Positions 6,224 to 6,250 of a DNA stretch of 6,250 nt are shown here, one piece after another. The stretch comes from Acidobacteriaceae bacterium (GTDB lineage: Bacteria; Acidobacteriota; Terriglobia; Bryobacterales; Bryobacteraceae). The position numbers and the translations under genes are program-made. The stretch spans positions 1 through 6,250 of the forward strand of contig JAFAZU010000313.1 of the NCBI GenBank assembly GCA_019239585.1, given 5' to 3'. The notes under the pieces are model-generated. The model ran no database searches. It was given only the letters and a program-made list of their open reading frames with translations, and was not told the DNA's origin. Position 1 is the first letter of the stretch. The number at the start of each line of letters is the position of its first letter.

Positions 6224-6250
6224 GAGGAGCTTTCGCTTATTTAGCAGGTG

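Noticed and set aside
6224..6250. End of an upstream gene before rnc, or an earlier rnc start.
   Set aside because: Only 27 nt are available. A stop such as TAA occurs in other frames, but nothing identifies an upstream gene, and the rnc frame has only a CTG as an earlier candidate start.

Overview
The window carries six protein-coding genes and is almost fully coding. It fits a chromosomal core region of a Gram-negative soil or freshwater bacterium with exported c-type cytochromes. My best guess is Acidobacteriota: the periplasmic mono-heme cytochrome, the membrane-embedded spermidine-synthase-like protein and the exported aldose 1-epimerase are all types I associate with that phylum. This rests on recalled family resemblance, not on a search. 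I see no insertion sequences, CRISPR array, tRNA, rRNA, prophage or plasmid genes.

Layout. (a) 1-2340, minus strand: infA (IF-1, 2122-2340) is followed after 74 nt by a large membrane protein with a central spermidine-synthase-type SAM fold (1-2047). Its C-terminus runs off the left edge. (b) 2341-2535: a divergent intergenic region, the only substantial regulatory stretch. It holds a TATACT -10 candidate for infA lying in a 6-bp inverted repeat, and two outward-facing copies of GC[G/C]GAGTTTAGT, one ahead of each divergent gene. (c) 2536-4226, plus strand: an exported mono-heme cytochrome c, then after 104 nt a short-chain dehydrogenase/reductase (SDR) read from a GTG start. (d) 4230-6223, minus strand: rnc (RNase III) followed after 41 nt by a secreted aldose 1-epimerase that converges on the SDR with a 3-nt gap.

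How the genes relate. The infA/membrane-protein pair and the rnc/epimerase pair are each co-directional and could be co-transcribed, but they share no obvious pathway. The cytochrome and epimerase act in the periplasm, IF-1 and RNase III in translation and RNA processing. The shared element in the divergent region is the only sign that infA and the cytochrome may be co-regulated.

I found no clear new multi-gene system. The points most worth a second look are the outward-facing promoter-proximal element; active-site departures in the SDR (Cys where the catalytic Ser is expected, no NNAG motif), in RNase III (Asn140 where Asp is expected, plus an N-terminal insertion) and in the aminopropyltransferase-like domain; and an infA that is not among ribosomal-protein genes.
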